8,378 bases of DNA from Patescibacteria group bacterium (GTDB taxonomy: Bacteria; Patescibacteriota; Patescibacteriia; 2-12-FULL-60-25): positions 1 through 8,378 of the forward strand of contig JAHJFW010000029.1 in assembly GCA_018824765.1 (NCBI GenBank). The letters run 5' to 3'. Shown piece after piece: positions 5,816 to 8,378 of the stretch. How positions within the stretch are numbered: position 1 is the first letter of the stretch; the number at the start of each line of letters is the position of its first letter. The notes under the pieces are model-generated. The model did not search any database and was not told the origin of the DNA. It worked only from the letters and a program-made list of their open reading frames with translations. The translations under genes were made by a program, and so were the position numbers.

Positions 5816-8329
5816 ATGAACTCTCTTGTCTCTTACGATTGGCTCTCTGAATATGTTGACTTGAAAAAAGTTACGCCGGAAGAATTAGCGCGCGAGATGT
5901 CTTTATCCGGTCCGGCAGTAGAAAAAATATTTCCGCAAGGCGAAGAATTGGAAAAGATCGTCGTCGGGCGCATTGTTGAAATCAAGCCGCATCCGAACGC
6001 GGATAAGCTTCGTCTTGTTGAGGTCGATGTCGGGGAAAAAAGTTCTCAGGTTCTTAGTTCTAAGTCCAAGAAACACTCGGCACTCGGCACTCGGCGCTCG
6101 GGATTTTTAAAAATCGTTTGCGGAGGATCGAATATCAAAAAAGGGCAATGGGTCGCTGTCGCGCTTGCAAGTGCGCGCGTGCGTTGGCACGGGCAGGGGG
6201 AGCCGGTAATGCTCGAACCCACGGAGATTCGCGGCGTGAAAAGCGCGGGAATGATTTGCGCGGCTGATGAAATAGGACTGGGCGCTGCCTTTCCGCATGC
6301 GGAGCGGGAAATTTTGGATTTGGGATCAGCGCTCAACGCTTCAGATTCGGCGCTGGTTTTGAAACCCGGAATTCCGCTGGCGGATTTGCTGGGCTTGTCT
6401 GATGACGTTGTTATGGATATAGAAGTTACTTCAAACCGCGTTGATGCCATGGGTATGGTCGGATTGGCGCGCGAGGCTGCGGCGATTTTGAACAAGAAAT
6501 TTTTATGGAAACCCGTAAGCGGCAAAAAATTTCCAATTTCCAATTTCCAATTTCCAATTAAAATATCGGTCAAAAAACTTTGTCCGCGGTATATGGCGGC
6601 ACGGATTGACGGCGTGAAAGTCGAGTCGTCGCCGTGGTGGCTGAAGCGCCGGTTGCTGTCAGCGGGTTTGCATCCGATAAATAACATCGTTGATATTACG
6701 AATTTTATTTTATTGGAATTGGCGCAACCCATGCACGCCTTTGACGCGGATGCGCTGGATGGCGGCATTGATGTCCGTTTGGCGCGACGTAATGAGAAGA
6801 TTTTGGCGTTGGATGGAAAAGAATACGCATTGGATGATGAGGCGCTCGTGATTGCGGACGCGAAAGAACCGGTCGCAATTGCCGGTATCATGGGCGGTGA
6901 AAAAACCGGCGTGACGGGAAAAACAGCTTCTATTATTTTGGAAGCCGCGACATTTGATCCGGTCTCTGTGCGGCGGACATCGCGTCGTTTGAATATCCAG
7001 AGCGACTCGCAGTTGCGGTTTGAAAAAGGATTGTCGCCCGAAGCCCCGCCGTTTGCCTTGGCGCGCGCTGTTGAATTGGTGTTGGAATTGGCCGGAGGAA
7101 AACTCGCGGGCGCGCCGTCTGATGCGCGCGCGGAAAAAACAAAGCCGGCAGTTTTCAGCATCACGGTTGATGAGGTGAATTCGCTCATTGGCGTGAATCT
7201 GCCGCAAAAAACCATGGTGGATATTTTGCGCCGTCTCGGTTTTGAGGTTTCAACCAAAGGGAAGATGATGAAAGCGGCTGTCCCATGGTGGCGCGACCAT
7301 GATATCGAATCAGGACGCGATTTGGTGGAAGAGATCGCCCGCGTTTATGGATACGGGAAAATACCCGCGATAATTCCGTTCGGTCTTGCAACGCGGCCGC
7401 TTGCGTCGCTTCTTCTTTGGGAAGACCGTCTGCGCGAGATTTCAAAAGGCGCGGGATGCATTGAAACATATTCGTACTCATTTGTTTCAAAAGATTTACT
7501 GGACAAAGCGGGCTATGATTCAGCGGGAATGCTTCACGTGTTGAATCCGTTAAGCGAGGATTTAGCAGTGATGCGCACCACGCTTTTGCCGTCGCTTTTG
7601 CAGACCGCTTCTGAAAATCGCGAACGCGAGCCCGTGTTGCGATTATTTGAGATCGCTAATGTGTATTATCCCCCTACGTCAAGGCTTAGTGGGACAGGTC
7701 CGAAAGATAAAAGATGGAAGGATCTGCCGGATGAACGTTCCGAGCTGGGCGCGCTGTTTATGGGAATGGGGGACAGTTGGAAGGTTGCCAAAGGATATGT
7801 GGAACATTTGTTGCACGAAATGGGAATCGAGAAGGTGAGTTGGCGGCGTTTGGCGAATGATGAGTTTTGGCATCCCGGCCGGACCGTTCAGGCTTTTGTA
7901 GATGGCGGATTGGTCGCGACCGTCGGGGAGGTATCGCCTAAAATCGCGGCGAATTTCAAGCTTGAACAACGTGTCGCATTGGTGGATATGCCGCTTCTGA
8001 GCGTGGTTCGGCACGCGGTGTTGAAAAAGCGTTATGTGCCGGTGCCGCTGTTTCCTCCGGCCAAGCGAGATCTGGCGGTTATCGTTGACAGCCATGTCGA
8101 GTTTGACGATATGGCGGAGGCGATGAAAAAAGCGGACGGTCTGATAAAAACTGTCGAATGGTTTGACACTTATAGCGGCAAGAATCTTCCGGACGGAAAA
8201 AAGTCGGTGGCTATGCATCTCGAGTTTTCTTCTCCTGAAAAGACGCTGGAAAGCAAGGAAGTCGACTCGGCAATGGAAAATGCGGTGCTGGCGTTGAAAG
8301 AAAAATTCAAGGCGGAGGTGAGGGGATAG
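5816..8329 (+). CDS. pheT: Phenylalanine-tRNA ligase beta subunit
   Basis: Structural, tRNA-binding and editing subunit of phenylalanyl-tRNA synthetase, partner of PheS. It has 837 residues, slightly longer than the usual size of about 800. Domains in order: N-terminal segment (1-40); OB-fold tRNA-binding domain (about 41-160, HPNADKLRLVEVDVG and IVCGG); B3/B4 editing module (about 215-405, CPRY at 256-259, NNIVDITNF, QPMHAFDAD, MGGEKTGV); B5 (about 443-520, EEIARVYGYGKIP); catalytic-like B6/B7 (about 525-735, MRTTLLPSLL, HPGRT at 686-690); and C-terminal FDX-ACB anticodon-binding domain (about 741-835, FPPAKRDLAVIV). Two odd stretches coincide with 7-base tandem repeats: residues 75-98, inserted between VDVGE and LKIVCGG of the OB fold, and residues 238-247 (FPISNFQFPI) before the B3/B4 core. 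Both keep the frame. The start is 11 bases after pheS, with no Shine-Dalgarno. Confidence 0.97.
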   Translation: MNSLVSYDWLSEYVDLKKVTPEELAREMSLSGPAVEKIFPQGEELEKIVVGRIVEIKPHPNADKLRLVEVDVGEKSSQVLSSKSKKHSALGTRRSGFLKIVCGGSNIKKGQWVAVALASARVRWHGQGEPVMLEPTEIRGVKSAGMICAADEIGLGAAFPHAEREILDLGSALNASDSALVLKPGIPLADLLGLSDDVVMDIEVTSNRVDAMGMVGLAREAAAILNKKFLWKPVSGKKFPISNFQFPIKISVKKLCPRYMAARIDGVKVESSPWWLKRRLLSAGLHPINNIVDITNFILLELAQPMHAFDADALDGGIDVRLARRNEKILALDGKEYALDDEALVIADAKEPVAIAGIMGGEKTGVTGKTASIILEAATFDPVSVRRTSRRLNIQSDSQLRFEKGLSPEAPPFALARAVELVLELAGGKLAGAPSDARAEKTKPAVFSITVDEVNSLIGVNLPQKTMVDILRRLGFEVSTKGKMMKAAVPWWRDHDIESGRDLVEEIARVYGYGKIPAIIPFGLATRPLASLLLWEDRLREISKGAGCIETYSYSFVSKDLLDKAGYDSAGMLHVLNPLSEDLAVMRTTLLPSLLQTASENREREPVLRLFEIANVYYPPTSRLSGTGPKDKRWKDLPDERSELGALFMGMGDSWKVAKGYVEHLLHEMGIEKVSWRRLANDEFWHPGRTVQAFVDGGLVATVGEVSPKIAANFKLEQRVALVDMPLLSVVRHAVLKKRYVPVPLFPPAKRDLAVIVDSHVEFDDMAEAMKKADGLIKTVEWFDTYSGKNLPDGKKSVAMHLEFSSPEKTLESKEVDSAMENAVLALKEKFKAEVRG
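6041..6101. repeat. 7-base tandem repeats inside pheT (OB-fold insertion)
   Basis: CACTCGG occurs three times followed by CGCTCGG (6074-6101), four units in register. Just before it, 6041-6068 reads as weaker 7-base units (AGTTCTC, AGGTTCT, TAGTTCT, AAGTCCA). Together they encode most of an extra segment in the PheT OB fold (residues 75-98), rich in Lys, Arg and Ser. The CACTCGG part is clear; the earlier part is a looser match. Confidence 0.75.
6528..6555. repeat. 7-base tandem repeat inside pheT (AATTTCC x4)
   Basis: Four perfect copies of AATTTCC, followed by AATTAAA. They encode residues 238-247 of PheT (FPISNFQFPI) in the linker before the B3/B4 core. Read in another register the unit is CAATTTC, one base from the CAATTTA and CAATTTT units in front of manB. 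Confidence 0.85.
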
Positions 8330-8338
8330 AAGAATAAA

Positions 8339-8378
8339 TTATAAAACGGCGGGGGTTGGTTCCATGTGCTTATACTTC
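8339..8378 (-). CDS. Possible C-terminal end of a convergent gene (partial)
   Basis: On the minus strand, one frame entering from the right edge gives KYKHMEPTPAVL and then a TAA at 8341-8339, 9 bases beyond the pheT stop. This is a plausible protein tail, but 12 codons are too few to identify or prove a gene. Alternatively, a plus-strand gene could start at the ATG at 8364. Nothing else is visible in the 49 bases after pheT, and there is no clear terminator. Confidence 0.2.
   Translation of the reverse strand, partial: KYKHMEPTPAVL

Noticed and set aside
6046..7257. A 403-codon open frame on the minus strand.
   Set aside because: It lies entirely opposite pheT, which is conserved throughout. 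Its product is Ser/Ala/Pro-rich with no recognisable domain, as expected from the reverse complement of a GC-biased gene.
7679..8218. A 179-codon minus-strand open frame.
   Set aside because: It is opposite the B6/B7 and FDX-ACB parts of pheT and shows no recognisable motif. I regard it as a shadow.
1..8378. Alternative genetic code (TGA read as Gly).
   Set aside because: lemA ends at a TGA right at the expected C-terminus, and no conserved gene here contains an in-frame TGA, so the standard bacterial code fits.

Overview
The window holds six protein genes in two divergent blocks. I infer a bacterium of the Candidate Phyla Radiation (Patescibacteria, probably Parcubacteria-like). The inference rests on the style of the PheS/PheT sequences (for example an RWHGxGE segment followed by IRGVxSxGMICAxxEIGLG in PheT), on the lack of recognisable Shine-Dalgarno sites, and on spacers full of short-period repeats. 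It comes from memory of such genomes, without a search. The stop codons are TAA (htpX, manB, pheS), TGA (lemA) and TAG (pheT), so the genetic code is standard and not the TGA=Gly code of Gracilibacteria/SR1.

Minus-strand block (1-3099): lemA, then htpX, then the N-terminal 381 codons of a ClpC/ClpA-type AAA+ unfoldase that runs off the left edge. This looks like a protein quality-control cluster: a membrane zinc metalloprotease (HtpX), its frequent membrane-anchored neighbour (LemA) and a Clp unfoldase. The genes are not tightly packed. Spacers of 271 and 251 bases separate them, filled with 9-base tandem repeats, 7-base tandem repeats, two copies of an inverted repeat with a CTTCGAC core, and a perfect 24-base palindrome.

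Divergent spacer (3100-3266): promoter-like hexamers for both directions overlap each other, and an AT-rich hairpin made of 7-base repeats lies just before manB.

Plus-strand block (3267-8329): a phosphomannomutase/phosphoglucomutase (sugar-phosphate supply for cell-surface carbohydrate), then pheS and pheT, the two subunits of phenylalanyl-tRNA synthetase, 11 bases apart and surely co-transcribed. The last 49 bases may hold the tail of a convergent gene.

The genes themselves are ordinary. The most unusual signal is the repeats: different sequences with the same 7-base period occur in both repeat-rich spacers around manB and clp and inside the pheT reading frame, where one array coincides with an extra segment of about 24 residues in the tRNA-binding OB-fold domain. 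I found no CRISPR array, RNA gene, transposase or defence system.
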